From NCBI GenBank assembly GCA_020720385.1, contig DYOR01000010.1, positions 1 through 46,431 on the forward strand: a stretch of DNA of 46,431 bases. The letters run 5' to 3'. How positions within the stretch are numbered: the first letter of the stretch is position 1; every line of letters begins with the position of its first letter. Both the position numbers and the translations under genes were made by a program. Of this stretch, positions 8,430 to 16,968 are shown in pieces. Source of the stretch: Rubrivivax sp. Lineage in GTDB: Bacteria > Pseudomonadota > Gammaproteobacteria > Burkholderiales > Burkholderiaceae_C. Under the pieces are notes generated by a model. That model was not told the DNA's origin. It ran no database searches and was given only the letters and a program-made list of their open reading frames with translations.

Positions 8430-9254
8430 ATGCCCGAAAAGACTGTTTTCTTCATCTCGGACGGCACCGGCATCACCGCCGAGACCTTCGGCAATTCCAT
8501 CCTGGCGCAGTTCCCGACGCACCGTCGCCACGTGCGCCGACCCTTCATCGACAGCACGGAAAAGGCCCACGGCGTGGTCGTCGAGATCAACGACACGGCG
8601 CGTCGCGAGGGCCGCCGCCCGGTGGTCTTCATCACCCTGGTGGACGAGGAGATCCGCGCCATCGTCGCCGGCGACCAGTGCAATGCCCTGGTGCTGGACC
8701 TGATCCGCACCTTCGTCGAGCCGCTGGAGGTGGAGTTCGGCGTGAAGAGCAACCACCGCATCGGCCGCTTCAGCGACGCCAGCCAGAGCCAGGAATACGA
8801 CGACCGCATCGAAGCGATCAACTTCTCCCTGGCCCACGACGACGGCCAGTCGGCGCGCAACCTGGACCTGGCCGACGTCATCTTGCTGGGCGTGAGCCGC
8901 AGCGGCAAGACGCCGACGTCGCTCTACCTGGCCATGCAGCATGGCATCAAGGCGGCGAACTACCCGCTCATCCCCGAGGACTTCGACCGCGGCCGCCTGC
9001 CTCCGGCCTTGCACCCCTATCGCCGCAAGTGCTTCGGCCTGACCATCGAGCCGGTGCGTCTGGCGCAGATCCGCCACGAACGCCGGCCGGGCAGCAAATA
9101 CGCCTCGCTGGAGAACTGCCGCGAGGAGATCCACGCGGCCGAGTCGATGATGCGCCGCGAGGGCATCTCGTGGCTCTCCTCGACGCACAAGTCGATCGAG
9201 GAGATTGCCACCACCATCCTGCGCGACCTGCGCCCCGATCGCCTCGTCTATTGA
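8430..9254 (+). CDS. ppsR: PEP synthase regulatory protein (bifunctional kinase/pyrophosphorylase)
   Basis: This 274-residue protein of the DUF299 family inactivates PEP synthase by ADP-dependent phosphorylation of a threonine next to the catalytic histidine. It reactivates the enzyme by phosphate-dependent removal. The start PEKTVFFISDGTGITAETFG and the P-loop GVSRSGKTPTS (154-164) are diagnostic. NRIGRF- and NLDLADV-like segments fit the family, and the length is typical. No Shine-Dalgarno sequence is visible before the ATG. The start was chosen because the conserved FFISDGTG strand follows within five residues. The gene is divergent from its target ppsA and converges on the methyltransferase gene with only one base between the stop codons. 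Confidence 0.95.
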   Translation: MPEKTVFFISDGTGITAETFGNSILAQFPTHRRHVRRPFIDSTEKAHGVVVEINDTARREGRRPVVFITLVDEEIRAIVAGDQCNALVLDLIRTFVEPLEVEFGVKSNHRIGRFSDASQSQEYDDRIEAINFSLAHDDGQSARNLDLADVILLGVSRSGKTPTSLYLAMQHGIKAANYPLIPEDFDRGRLPPALHPYRRKCFGLTIEPVRLAQIRHERRPGSKYASLENCREEIHAAESMMRREGISWLSSTHKSIEEIATTILRDLRPDRLVY

Positions 9255-9255
9255 C

Positions 9256-10041
9256 TCATTGACGGCGCCGCGCCGATTCGTACAGGCACACGGCCGCCGC
9301 CGCGGCGACGTTGAGCGACTCCTCGCCGCCGGGCTGCGGGATGCGCACCTGCAGCGCGCAGCGCGCCTGCAGCGAGGCTGAGACGCCCTGCCCTTCGTGC
9401 CCCAGGACCCAGGCGCAAGGCCACTGCAAGGGAGCATCTGGCAGCACCGCGCCGCCGTGCGGGCTGGTGGCCAGCAGCGGCAGGGCCAGGCCGTCGAGTT
9501 CGGCCTCGGCCAGCCCCTCCATCAGGCGCAGCGCGAAGTGCGCCCCCATGCCCGCGCGCAGCACCTTGGGCGACCACAACGCCGCCGTGCCCTTGAGGGC
9601 CAGCACCTGCCCGAAACCGAAGGCCGCCGCGCTGCGCAGGATGCTGCCCACGTTGCCGGCGTCCTGCACGCGGTCGAGCACGACGCTCGCGGCTCGAGGC
9701 TGGAGCGCCGGCGGCGCCGGCAGATCGACGAGAAAGCCGATGCGCGCCGGTGACTCGAGCGTGCTCAGCGTGGCGAACAGCGCTGCGGGCACTTGCGCCA
9801 CGCGCAACGTTTGCGCGGCCAGGGCGCGCAGGTGCTCGTCCGCCCAGCCTTCGTCGGTGATCACCGCCTGCGCCACCACGCCACCGCGCGCCAGCAGCGC
9901 GGCGCAGAGGTGCTCGCCCTCGATCCACACCTGCCCCACGCGGCGGTACGCCGCCCCGTCGTGCACCAGACGCCTCAGGCGCATGAGCAGCGGGTTGTCG
10001 CGCGAGCTCAGGCGCGTGGGCGGGCGGGCCGGGTCGTTCAC
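9256..10041 (-). CDS. SpoU/TrmH-family RNA 2'-O-ribose methyltransferase
   Basis: This 261-residue SPOUT enzyme should methylate a ribose 2'-hydroxyl in tRNA or rRNA using S-adenosylmethionine. The N-terminal substrate-binding domain covers about residues 15-105 (SRDNPLLMRLRRLVHDGAAYR). The three SPOUT motifs follow: DRVQDAGNVGSILRSAAAFG (motif 1), WVLGHEGQGVS (motif 2) and IPQPGGEESLNVAAAAAVCLYE (motif 3), which form the trefoil knot. The RNA target cannot be told from sequence; RlmB-like and TrmH-like proteins share these motifs. It is the last gene of the lpx-rnhB cluster, 12 bases after rnhB. Confidence 0.9.
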   Translation of the reverse strand: MNDPARPPTRLSSRDNPLLMRLRRLVHDGAAYRRVGQVWIEGEHLCAALLARGGVVAQAVITDEGWADEHLRALAAQTLRVAQVPAALFATLSTLESPARIGFLVDLPAPPALQPRAASVVLDRVQDAGNVGSILRSAAAFGFGQVLALKGTAALWSPKVLRAGMGAHFALRLMEGLAEAELDGLALPLLATSPHGGAVLPDAPLQWPCAWVLGHEGQGVSASLQARCALQVRIPQPGGEESLNVAAAAAVCLYESARRRQ

Positions 10042-10053
10042 GGTGGGTTGCGC

Positions 10054-10677
10054 TCAGCTGCGCTCGAGAACGGCACGCACGGGTGCGAAGCTGCGCCGGT
10101 GCGCCGCGCAGGGCCCGTGCGCGCGCAAGGCCACCAGGTGTTCCGGCGTCGGATAGCCCTTGTGCGTGCCGAAGCCGTAGGCCGGATGACGCGCGTGCAG
10201 CTCCTGGCACAGCCGGTCGCGCTCGACCTTGGCGAGGATGGAGGCGGCCGAGATCGCGGCCACCTTGGCATCGCCCTTGACGATCGCCGCCGCGGGGACC
10301 GTCAGCGGAGGCACGCGGTTGCCATCGACGACGACCCGCTGCGGCCGCAGCCGCAGCCCGTCCACCGCGCGGCACATGGCCAGCATGGTGGCCTGGAGGA
10401 TGTTGAGCCGGTCGATCTCCTCGACACTGGCCAGCGCCACGGCGCAACACAGTGCGCGGGCGCGGATCTCCTCGCAGAGCTGCTCGCGCCGGCGCGGTGA
10501 CAGCACCTTCGAATCGGCCAGCCCACGGATCGGATGCAGGTCGTCGAGGATCACCGCGGCGGCCACCACCGGGCCGGCCAGCGGGCCGCGCCCGGCCTCG
10601 TCCACGCCGGCGATCAGGGCAGGCAACTCCCAGCCGGGGCCGAGCAGTTCAAGGCGAAAGGATTTGCGCGATGGCAT
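10054..10677 (-). CDS. rnhB: Ribonuclease HII
   Basis: This 207-residue enzyme cleaves RNA in RNA-DNA hybrids and removes misincorporated ribonucleotides. The catalytic carboxylates are visible and keep E. coli spacing: Asp26-Glu27 in GVDEAGRG, Asp118 in VVVDGN, and Asp136 in [18 protein letters not shown]. The segment [15 protein letters not shown] is also conserved. I chose the ATG at 10677, which places the gene 29 bases inside the 3' end of lpxB in another frame and suggests translational coupling. A longer frame to 10785 would overlap lpxB much more and lacks family similarity. Confidence 0.96.
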   Translation of the reverse strand: MPSRKSFRLELLGPGWELPALIAGVDEAGRGPLAGPVVAAAVILDDLHPIRGLADSKVLSPRRREQLCEEIRARALCCAVALASVEEIDRLNILQATMLAMCRAVDGLRLRPQRVVVDGNRVPPLTVPAAAIVKGDAKVAAISAASILAKVERDRLCQELHARHPAYGFGTHKGYPTPEHLVALRAHGPCAAHRRSFAPVRAVLERS

Positions 10678-11812
10678 CGGTGGCACAGTGCGCCGTGTCG
10701 CGGCGCAGCAGCTGGTGAAGTTCCTCGAAGCGGCTCGCGATGCGCTCGCGGCCCGCGCCGGCGTCGAGTGCGGCAAGCACCGCATCGGCCAGCAGCTCGG
10801 GACGGCAGCGCTCCTGGATCAGCTCGGGTACGACGAACTCGCGGCACAGGATGTTGGGCAGGCCGACCCACGGCTGGTACTTCATGCGCTTCATGATCTG
10901 CCAGCTCAGCGCGTGCATGCGATAGGCGATGACCATGGGCCGCTTGAACAAGGCCGCTTCCAGCGTCGCCGTGCCGCTGGCGATGAGCGTCACGTCGCAG
11001 GCCGCCAAGGCGGCGTGCGAGCGGCCCTCCAGCAGTTGCAACGGCACGCCGGGCGCATGCGTGGCGACCAGGGGCTCGACCTGGGCCCGCAGGCCCGGCG
11101 CCAGCGGCAGGAGGAAGCGCAGGTCGGGCCGCTGGCGATGCAGGCGTGCGGCCGCCTGCAGGAAGGGCGGCGCGATGTACTGGATCTCGGAACGCCGGCT
11201 CCCGGGCAACAGCGCCACGACGCTGTCCGTGGCCGCCAGTCCCAGCGCGTCGCGGCTGGCCTGGCGCGGCGGCGCGAGGGGAATGGCATCGGCCAGCGGG
11301 TGGCCGACGAAGGTGGCCGTCACGCCGTGGGCGCGCAGCAGCTCGGGCTCGAAGGGGAAAAGGCACAGCACGTGGTCGCAGCTCGCCGCCATCTTCGCCG
11401 CCCGGGCGCCACGCCAGGCCCAGATCGAGGGGCAGACGAAGTGGATGGTCTTCAACCCCCTGGCCTTGAGCCGCGCTTCCAGGCCGAGGTTGAAGTCCGG
11501 TGCATCCACGCCGATGAACGCCACCGGGGGGTCGCTCAACAGGCGCTGCGCGAGCTGCTCGCGGATGCCGGCGATTTCGCGGTAGTGGCGCAGCACCTCG
11601 AAGTAGCCGCGCACCGCGAGCTTGTCATGCGGCCACCAGGCCTCGAAGCCCTGTTCGGCCATGCGCGGGCCGCCAATGCCCGCCACCCGCAGCGCGGGCC
11701 AGCGCTGGCGCATGCCGCCGAGCAGCAGGCCGGCGAGCAGGTCGCCCGAGGCCTCGCCGGCAACCATCGCCAAGGGTCCGGGCGGCGCGCCCGTCGCGCC
11801 GGGTGCGTTCAA
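10649..11812 (-). CDS. lpxB: Lipid-A-disaccharide synthase
   Basis: This 387-residue GT19 glycosyltransferase condenses UDP-2,3-diacylglucosamine with lipid X to form the lipid A disaccharide at the inner membrane. Conserved blocks include [14 protein letters not shown] near the start, VDAPDFNL (about 102-109), VCPSIWAWR (about 126-134), FVGHPLAD (about 168-175), [11 protein letters not shown] (about 200-210) and [11 protein letters not shown] (about 280-290). The start overlaps the lpxA stop (ATGA), and the 3' end overlaps rnhB. The gene order lpxD-fabZ-lpxA-lpxB is the canonical one. Confidence 0.97.
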   Translation of the reverse strand: MNAPGATGAPPGPLAMVAGEASGDLLAGLLLGGMRQRWPALRVAGIGGPRMAEQGFEAWWPHDKLAVRGYFEVLRHYREIAGIREQLAQRLLSDPPVAFIGVDAPDFNLGLEARLKARGLKTIHFVCPSIWAWRGARAAKMAASCDHVLCLFPFEPELLRAHGVTATFVGHPLADAIPLAPPRQASRDALGLAATDSVVALLPGSRRSEIQYIAPPFLQAAARLHRQRPDLRFLLPLAPGLRAQVEPLVATHAPGVPLQLLEGRSHAALAACDVTLIASGTATLEAALFKRPMVIAYRMHALSWQIMKRMKYQPWVGLPNILCREFVVPELIQERCRPELLADAVLAALDAGAGRERIASRFEELHQLLRRDTAHCATDAIAQILSP

Positions 11813-12597
11813 CGCACGATGCCGCGGGTGGACGCCGCGAGAAAGTCGAGCAGCAGTTGCACGTCGGCGTCACCCCCCGGCACCGTGCCCTGCAGCGCGG
11901 CCAGCTCTTCGCGTGCACGCTCCAGGGTGAGGCCCTCGCGGTAGAGCAGCCGGTGCATCTGCTTGACCAATCCGATGCGCTCGCGCGAGAAACCGCGCCG
12001 GCGCAGGCCCTCGCCATTGAAGCCGTGCACCGCCAGCGGATTGCCGTTGGTCATCATGTAGGGCGGGATGTCCTGGGCGACGTGGCTCTGGAAGCCCGTC
12101 ATGGCGTGTGCCCCGACCTTGCAGAACTGGTGCACGCCGGTCAGGCCGCCGATGATCACCCAGTCGCCGATGTGCACATGGCCGGCCAGCGTGGCGTTGT
12201 TGGCCAGGATGACGTGGTCGCCGAGCTGCACGTCGTGCGCGATGTGCACGTAGGCCATGATCCAGTTGTCGTTGCCGACGCGGGTCACGCCTGCGTCCTG
12301 CACCGTGCCACGGTTGAAGGTGCAGAACTCGCGGATCGTGTTGCGGTCGCCGATGTGCAGTGCGGTGGCTTCGCCGCCGTACTTCATGTCCTGCGGCGCC
12401 CCACCCAGCGCCGCATGGGCATGGATGCGGTTGTCGCGGCCGATGCGGCAGGGCCCCTCGATGATGCAGTGCGCGCCGATCGCCGTGCCCTCACCCACCT
12501 GCACACCCGGCCCGATGACGGCATACGGCCCCACGCTGGCCGAAGCCGCCAATTCGGCCGCGGGGTCGACGATGGCGCTCGGGTGGACGGTGGCCAT
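11809..12597 (-). CDS. lpxA: Acyl-ACP--UDP-N-acetylglucosamine O-acyltransferase
   Basis: This 262-residue enzyme transfers the first hydroxyacyl chain to UDP-GlcNAc, opening lipid A synthesis. Imperfect hexapeptide repeats ([LIV]-G-x(4)) run through about residues 8-180 and form a left-handed beta helix. The catalytic histidine is His121 in [13 protein letters not shown], equivalent to His125 of E. coli. A helical C-terminal domain follows. It starts one base after fabZ and overlaps lpxB by four bases, so all three are coupled. Confidence 0.97.
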   Translation of the reverse strand: MATVHPSAIVDPAAELAASASVGPYAVIGPGVQVGEGTAIGAHCIIEGPCRIGRDNRIHAHAALGGAPQDMKYGGEATALHIGDRNTIREFCTFNRGTVQDAGVTRVGNDNWIMAYVHIAHDVQLGDHVILANNATLAGHVHIGDWVIIGGLTGVHQFCKVGAHAMTGFQSHVAQDIPPYMMTNGNPLAVHGFNGEGLRRRGFSRERIGLVKQMHRLLYREGLTLERAREELAALQGTVPGGDADVQLLLDFLAASTRGIVR

Positions 12598-12598
12598 C

Positions 12599-13042
12599 TC
12601 AGGCGGGGGGCGCCTTGCGCATGGCGCACATCAGGTCGGCCTCGACCGCCAGCTGCCCGTCCACCGAGGCGTGCGTCTTGTAGCGGTAGATGCCCCCCTT
12701 GATGCGATCGATGCGGGCTTCGAGGATGATCTGGTCGCCCGGGACCACCGGGCGCTTGAAGCGCGCGTTGTCGATGCCGACGAAATAGACCAGGGTGTCC
12801 GCGTCGGGCTCGCTGCCGGCCGAGCCGAACGACAGCAGCGCGGCGCTCTGCGCCAGGGCTTCGAGCATCAACACCCCGGGCATCACCGGCCGCGCCGGGA
12901 AGTGGCCGCTGAAGAAGGGCTCGTTGATGGTGACGTTCTTCAGCGCCTTGATGCGCACGTCCTGCTCCAGCTCCAGCACCCGGTCCACGAGCAGGAAGGG
13001 GTAGCGGTGCGGCAACAGGCGCAGGATGCGTTGGATGTCCAT
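12599..13042 (-). CDS. fabZ: 3-hydroxyacyl-ACP dehydratase FabZ
   Basis: This 147-residue hot-dog-fold enzyme dehydrates 3-hydroxyacyl-ACP in fatty acid elongation and competes with LpxA/LpxD for 3-hydroxyacyl-ACP. The active site is visible in [23 protein letters not shown], with His47 and Glu61. The start [22 protein letters not shown] is typical. Linkage to lpxD and lpxA keeps fatty acid and lipid A synthesis co-regulated. The 40-base gap to lpxD is the longest inside this part of the operon and contains unusual dyads. Confidence 0.97.
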   Translation of the reverse strand: MDIQRILRLLPHRYPFLLVDRVLELEQDVRIKALKNVTINEPFFSGHFPARPVMPGVLMLEALAQSAALLSFGSAGSEPDADTLVYFVGIDNARFKRPVVPGDQIILEARIDRIKGGIYRYKTHASVDGQLAVEADLMCAMRKAPPA

Positions 13043-13057
13043 GGAGCTCAGGCTTCT

Positions 13058-13088
13058 AGTTACGACCTAACTCGAGTACAAGTTACTC
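13058..13088. repeat. Paired dyads in the lpxD-fabZ gap
   Basis: Two neighbouring inverted repeats of the same 5-5-5 geometry occur: AGTTA-N5-TAACT (13058-13072) and GAGTA-N5-TACTC (13074-13088). TAACT (13068-13072) can also pair with a later AGTTA (13081-13085), giving an alternative fold. The second dyad covers the lpxD stop codon (TAA at 13085-13083). The patch is AT-rich for this genome. Its function is unknown. Confidence 0.45.
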
Positions 13089-14120
13089 TTCACTGAAACT
13101 TCGTTTTCTCTCGAGCGCGCGCAGCCGTTCGCGCAACGTGTGCAGTTGCCGCAAGGTGGCGGCATTCTTTTCCCACGAGGCATTGTCATCGAAGGGGAAA
13201 CTGCCGCTGTACTGGCCGGGCTTGCGGATCGAACGGCTCACCACCGTGGCCGCGGTGATGTGCACGTGGTCGACGATCTCCAGGTGACCGAGGATCATGG
13301 CGCCGCCCCCAGCCGTGCAGTGGCGTCCGATGCGCGCGCTGCCCGCCACCCCCACGCACCCGGCAAAGGCGCAGTGCGCGCCGATGTGCACGTTGTGGCC
13401 GATCTGGATCAGGTTGTCGAGCTTGACGCCGTCCTCGATCACGGTGTCCTCGAGCGCGCCGCGGTCGATGCAGGTATTGGCACCCACCTCGACGTCATCG
13501 CCGATGACCACGCTGCCGAGCTGTTCGATCTTCTCCCAGCGCCCCTCGGTGGGCGCGAAGCCGAAGCCGTCGGCACCGATCACCGCACCGCTGTGCACCA
13601 GGCCCCTGGCGCCGATGCGGCATCCCTCGCCCAGCACCACGCGCGGCTCGAGGACCGTGCCCTCGCCCACCATCGCGCCGGCGCCGACATGGCTTTGCGC
13701 CGCGATCACGGCGCCCGCGGCAATGCGCGCGCCGCGGCCGACGAAGGCCATGGGCCCGATCGAGGCCGCCGCATCGATGCGTGCGCCGGCCTCGACCACG
13801 GCCGTGGGGTGGATGCCGGGTTCGGGTCGCGCGCGTGACTGCCCCGCCCACCATTGCGTGAGGCGGGCGAAGGCCAGGTAGGGATCGTCGCAGACGATGG
13901 TGGCGCCGCGCGCGGCGGCCGCTTCGCGCAGGCCCGGGCCGACGATGATGCAGCCCGCCGCGCTGCCGGCGAGCTGCGACTGGTAGCGTGGGTTGGCGAG
14001 GAACGAGATCGTCTCGCGGTCGGCGCTGTCCAGGGGACCGATGCGCGTGACGGTCAGTTCTGGATCGCCGACGAACTCGCCGGCCAGACGCTCGCTCAGC
14101 TCACCGAGACGAACGCGCAC
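13083..14120 (-). CDS. lpxD: UDP-3-O-(3-hydroxyacyl)glucosamine N-acyltransferase
   Basis: This 345-residue enzyme adds the amide-linked hydroxyacyl chain in the third step of lipid A synthesis. The N-terminal UDP-binding domain (about 1-95) contains [13 protein letters not shown]. Hexapeptide repeats follow from about 105 to 290. The catalytic histidine is His242 in [13 protein letters not shown]. The C-terminal helix (about 310-345) is charged. It follows skp by 18 bases, an order shared by most proteobacteria. Confidence 0.97.
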   Translation of the reverse strand: MRVRLGELSERLAGEFVGDPELTVTRIGPLDSADRETISFLANPRYQSQLAGSAAGCIIVGPGLREAAAARGATIVCDDPYLAFARLTQWWAGQSRARPEPGIHPTAVVEAGARIDAAASIGPMAFVGRGARIAAGAVIAAQSHVGAGAMVGEGTVLEPRVVLGEGCRIGARGLVHSGAVIGADGFGFAPTEGRWEKIEQLGSVVIGDDVEVGANTCIDRGALEDTVIEDGVKLDNLIQIGHNVHIGAHCAFAGCVGVAGSARIGRHCTAGGGAMILGHLEIVDHVHITAATVVSRSIRKPGQYSGSFPFDDNASWEKNAATLRQLHTLRERLRALERKRSFSEE

Positions 14121-14138
14121 CGCCGCCAGCCGCGCGCG

Positions 14139-14657
14139 TCACTTGCCGGCGGCGGGCGTGTTGAGGACCTTGATCACCTTGTCGGTGATGTCCACACGCG
14201 GGCCGGCAAAGACGACTTCCTGCAGGATCACGTCGTACTTCTCGCTGTCGAAGATCTGGCGGATGACGCGGTTGGCACGCTCGACGACGCCGGCCAGTTC
14301 CTCGTTGCGGCGCTGGTTCAGGTCCTCCTGGAACTCGCGGCGCTTGCGCTGCAGGTCGCGGTCCTGCTCGACGAGTTCGCGCTGGCGCCGGTTCTTCTCC
14401 GTCTCGGCCAGCGTGGGGGCGTCCTTGTCGAGCTTGTCGGCGGCCGCCTTGAGCTTCACGGCGGCATCGTTGAGGTCGCGTTCGCGCTTGCCGAACTCCG
14501 CTTCCAGCTTGGTTTGGGCGGCCTTGGCTGGCAGCGCCTCGCGCAGCACACGCTCGCTGTTCACGTAGCCGATCTTCAGTTCCTGGGCCGACAGCGGCGC
14601 CGCCACGACGACGGACAAGGCGGCGACGGCAAGGGCACGAGTGACGAACGTCTTCAT
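14139..14657 (-). CDS. skp: Periplasmic chaperone Skp/OmpH
   Basis: This 172-residue protein is the trimeric periplasmic chaperone that holds unfolded outer-membrane proteins before delivery to the BAM complex. A signal peptide covers residues 1-24 (cleavage LSA|QE). It is followed by the family start LKIGYVNSERVLRE. A highly charged, helical middle (about 45-140) forms the coiled-coil tentacles. The ATG shares one base with the bamA stop (TGATG), so translation is coupled to its main client-handling partner. Confidence 0.94.
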   Translation of the reverse strand: MKTFVTRALAVAALSVVVAAPLSAQELKIGYVNSERVLREALPAKAAQTKLEAEFGKRERDLNDAAVKLKAAADKLDKDAPTLAETEKNRRQRELVEQDRDLQRKRREFQEDLNQRRNEELAGVVERANRVIRQIFDSEKYDVILQEVVFAGPRVDITDKVIKVLNTPAAGK

Positions 14658-16963
14658 CAGAAGGCAGTCCCGATCTGGAATTGGAAGCGTTGGATTCTAT
14701 CGTTGTGCTGGACCCTCAAGGGCTTGCCCCAGCTGAGCTTGAGCGGGCCCACGGGCGAGATCCACGACAGGCCGAAACCGGCCGACGCGCGCAGCGAGGC
14801 GGCGGTGACGGGCTCGTCCTCGCGCCACACGTTGCCGGCGTCGCCGAACATGAAGATGCGCAGCGACTTGTCGCTGCCGCTGCCCGGCACGGGGAAGTAC
14901 AGCTCGGTGTTCACGTTCAGCCGCTTGGCGCCGCCGATGTAGGCCCCCGTGGGGTCGACCACGCCGAGCGAACCCTGCTCGAAGGCGCGCACCGTGCCCA
15001 GGCCGCCACCGTAGAAGTTCTTGAACACGGGGAAGGGTTTGCCGCCCAGGCCCTTGCCCAGCCCGAGTTCGGCGTTCACCCCGACGGACATGCGCAACGG
15101 CAGCGGCCAGTACTCCTGGTACTGCAGGTTGGTGCGCAGGTAGCGCACGTCACCGGCCGCGGCCCACTCGAAGTTCACGCGCTGGTAGCGGCCCGCGGTG
15201 GGCACGAGCACGCTGTCGCGGGCATCGCGCGCCCAGCCGATGGTGATGGGAAAGGAGTTGGTCTTGTCGCCGTAGAGCACGCGGTAGTTCAGGTACGACA
15301 GCGGAATGCCGGTGGAGGCACCGATCTCGGTGCGCTCGATGCCCACGCCCATGAACACCGTGTCGTACTCCGAGAAGGGCACGCCGAAGCGCACCGCCGC
15401 GCCCGGGGTCTTCAGGTCGTAGGCATCGCCCAGGCTGTTGATCGGGCGGCTGGTGCGGTAGAAGACGTCGATGGCGCGCGAGATGCCGTCCACCGTCCAG
15501 TACGGGTCCACCGTGCTCACCACCAGCGTGCGGTTGTACCTGCTGGTATTGACCTCGATGCCCATGTAGTTGCCCGAGCCGAAGGCATTGTCCTGCTTCA
15601 CCGAGGCGGTGAAGGTGAACTTCTCGGCATTCGAATAGCCCGCACCGACCATCAGGTTGCCGGTGGGCTTCTCGGTCACCTTGACCACCAGGTCCACTTC
15701 GTCGGGTGAGCCCGGCACCTCGTTGGTCTCGACCTCCACGTCCTTGAAGTAGCCCAGGCGGTCCACGCGCTCCTTGGACAGCTTGATCAGGCCGCCGTCG
15801 TACCAGGCGCCCTCGAGCTGGCGGAACTCGCGGCGCACGACCTCGTCGCGGCTGCGCGTGTTGCCGGCGACCTCGATGCGCCGCACATAGACACGGCGCT
15901 GCGGCTCGGCGGCGAAGACCACCGCCACCTGCGCCGCGCCGCGGTTGATCTCCGGTCGCGGTTCGATGCGGGCAAAGGCATAGCCGTACAGGCCGAAGAG
16001 GTCCTGGAAGCGCTTGGCCGTCTCGGTGACCGCATCGCCGCGGTAGGGCTGGCCGGGACGCAGCAGGATGTAGGACTGGAACTCCTTCTCCTTGCCCAGG
16101 TAGTCGCCCTCCAGCCGCACCGAGGTGACGGTGTAGGGCTGGCCCTCCTTGATGGAGATGGAAATGGAGATGGTCTGCTTGTCGGGCGAGATCGTCACCT
16201 GCGTGGACTCGATGGCGAACTCGAGGTAACCGCGGTTGACGTAGTAGGCACGCAGCTTTTCCAGGTCGGCATTGAGCTTGCTGCGCGAGTAACGGTCGGA
16301 CTTGCTGTACCAGGTGAACCAGCCCCCCGGCGTGAGTTCGAAGAGGTCGAGCAAGGTGCGCTCCGAGAAGGCGCCGGCGCCGACGATGCGGATGTCCTTG
16401 ATGTGCGCGGCGTCGCCTTCGGTCATGGTGAAGGTGACGTTGACACGGTTGCGCTCCAGCGGCGTGACCGTCGTCACCACTTCGGCGCCGTAGAGGCTGC
16501 GGCTGAGGTACTGGCGCTTGATTTCCTGCTCGGCGCGATCGACCAGGGCCTTGTCGAAAGGCAGGCCTTCGCCGATGCCCGCGTCCTTCAGCGACTTGAG
16601 CAAGGGCTCCTTGTCGAACTCCTTCAGGCCGACGAAGGTGACGCTGCCGATGATCGAACGCTCGTCGACGATGACCACCGCCACGGCGCCCTCGATCTCG
16701 ATGCGCACGTCCTTGAACAGACCCGTGGCGAAAAGCGAGCGCAAGGCCGCCGAGCCCTTGTCGTCGCTGTAGGTGTCGCCGATGCGAAAGGGCAGCGCGG
16801 CGAACACCGTGCCCGGGTCGGTGCGCTGCAGGCCCTCGACCCGGATGTCCTTGAGCACGAAGGGCGCCACGGCCCAGGCATTGGGCACGGCGGCGGCGGA
16901 CGCGAGGACCACCATGAGGGCCGCGGCGGGGCGCAGCGGTCCGATCGGGAAGGCAGGGAGCAT
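14657..16963 (-). CDS. bamA: Outer membrane protein assembly factor BamA
   Basis: This 768-residue Omp85 protein is the core of the BAM machine that inserts beta-barrel proteins into the outer membrane. A signal peptide (1-31, NAWA|VAPF) is followed by five POTRA domains (about 34-430; repeats start with FVLKDIRVEGLQR and similar phrases). A 16-stranded barrel follows, ending in Phe (FQFQIGTAF). The loop-6 motif, usually VRGF or VRGY, reads Val658-Arg659-Ala660-Phe661 here, so the conserved glycine is replaced by alanine. The ATG at 16963 was chosen because it precedes the signal peptide; the frame further upstream is non-coding and antisense-free only by chance. It lies 5 bases after rseP. 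Confidence 0.97.
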   Translation of the reverse strand: MLPAFPIGPLRPAAALMVVLASAAAVPNAWAVAPFVLKDIRVEGLQRTDPGTVFAALPFRIGDTYSDDKGSAALRSLFATGLFKDVRIEIEGAVAVVIVDERSIIGSVTFVGLKEFDKEPLLKSLKDAGIGEGLPFDKALVDRAEQEIKRQYLSRSLYGAEVVTTVTPLERNRVNVTFTMTEGDAAHIKDIRIVGAGAFSERTLLDLFELTPGGWFTWYSKSDRYSRSKLNADLEKLRAYYVNRGYLEFAIESTQVTISPDKQTISISISIKEGQPYTVTSVRLEGDYLGKEKEFQSYILLRPGQPYRGDAVTETAKRFQDLFGLYGYAFARIEPRPEINRGAAQVAVVFAAEPQRRVYVRRIEVAGNTRSRDEVVRREFRQLEGAWYDGGLIKLSKERVDRLGYFKDVEVETNEVPGSPDEVDLVVKVTEKPTGNLMVGAGYSNAEKFTFTASVKQDNAFGSGNYMGIEVNTSRYNRTLVVSTVDPYWTVDGISRAIDVFYRTSRPINSLGDAYDLKTPGAAVRFGVPFSEYDTVFMGVGIERTEIGASTGIPLSYLNYRVLYGDKTNSFPITIGWARDARDSVLVPTAGRYQRVNFEWAAAGDVRYLRTNLQYQEYWPLPLRMSVGVNAELGLGKGLGGKPFPVFKNFYGGGLGTVRAFEQGSLGVVDPTGAYIGGAKRLNVNTELYFPVPGSGSDKSLRIFMFGDAGNVWREDEPVTAASLRASAGFGLSWISPVGPLKLSWGKPLRVQHNDRIQRFQFQIGTAF

Positions 16964-16968
16964 GGGAT

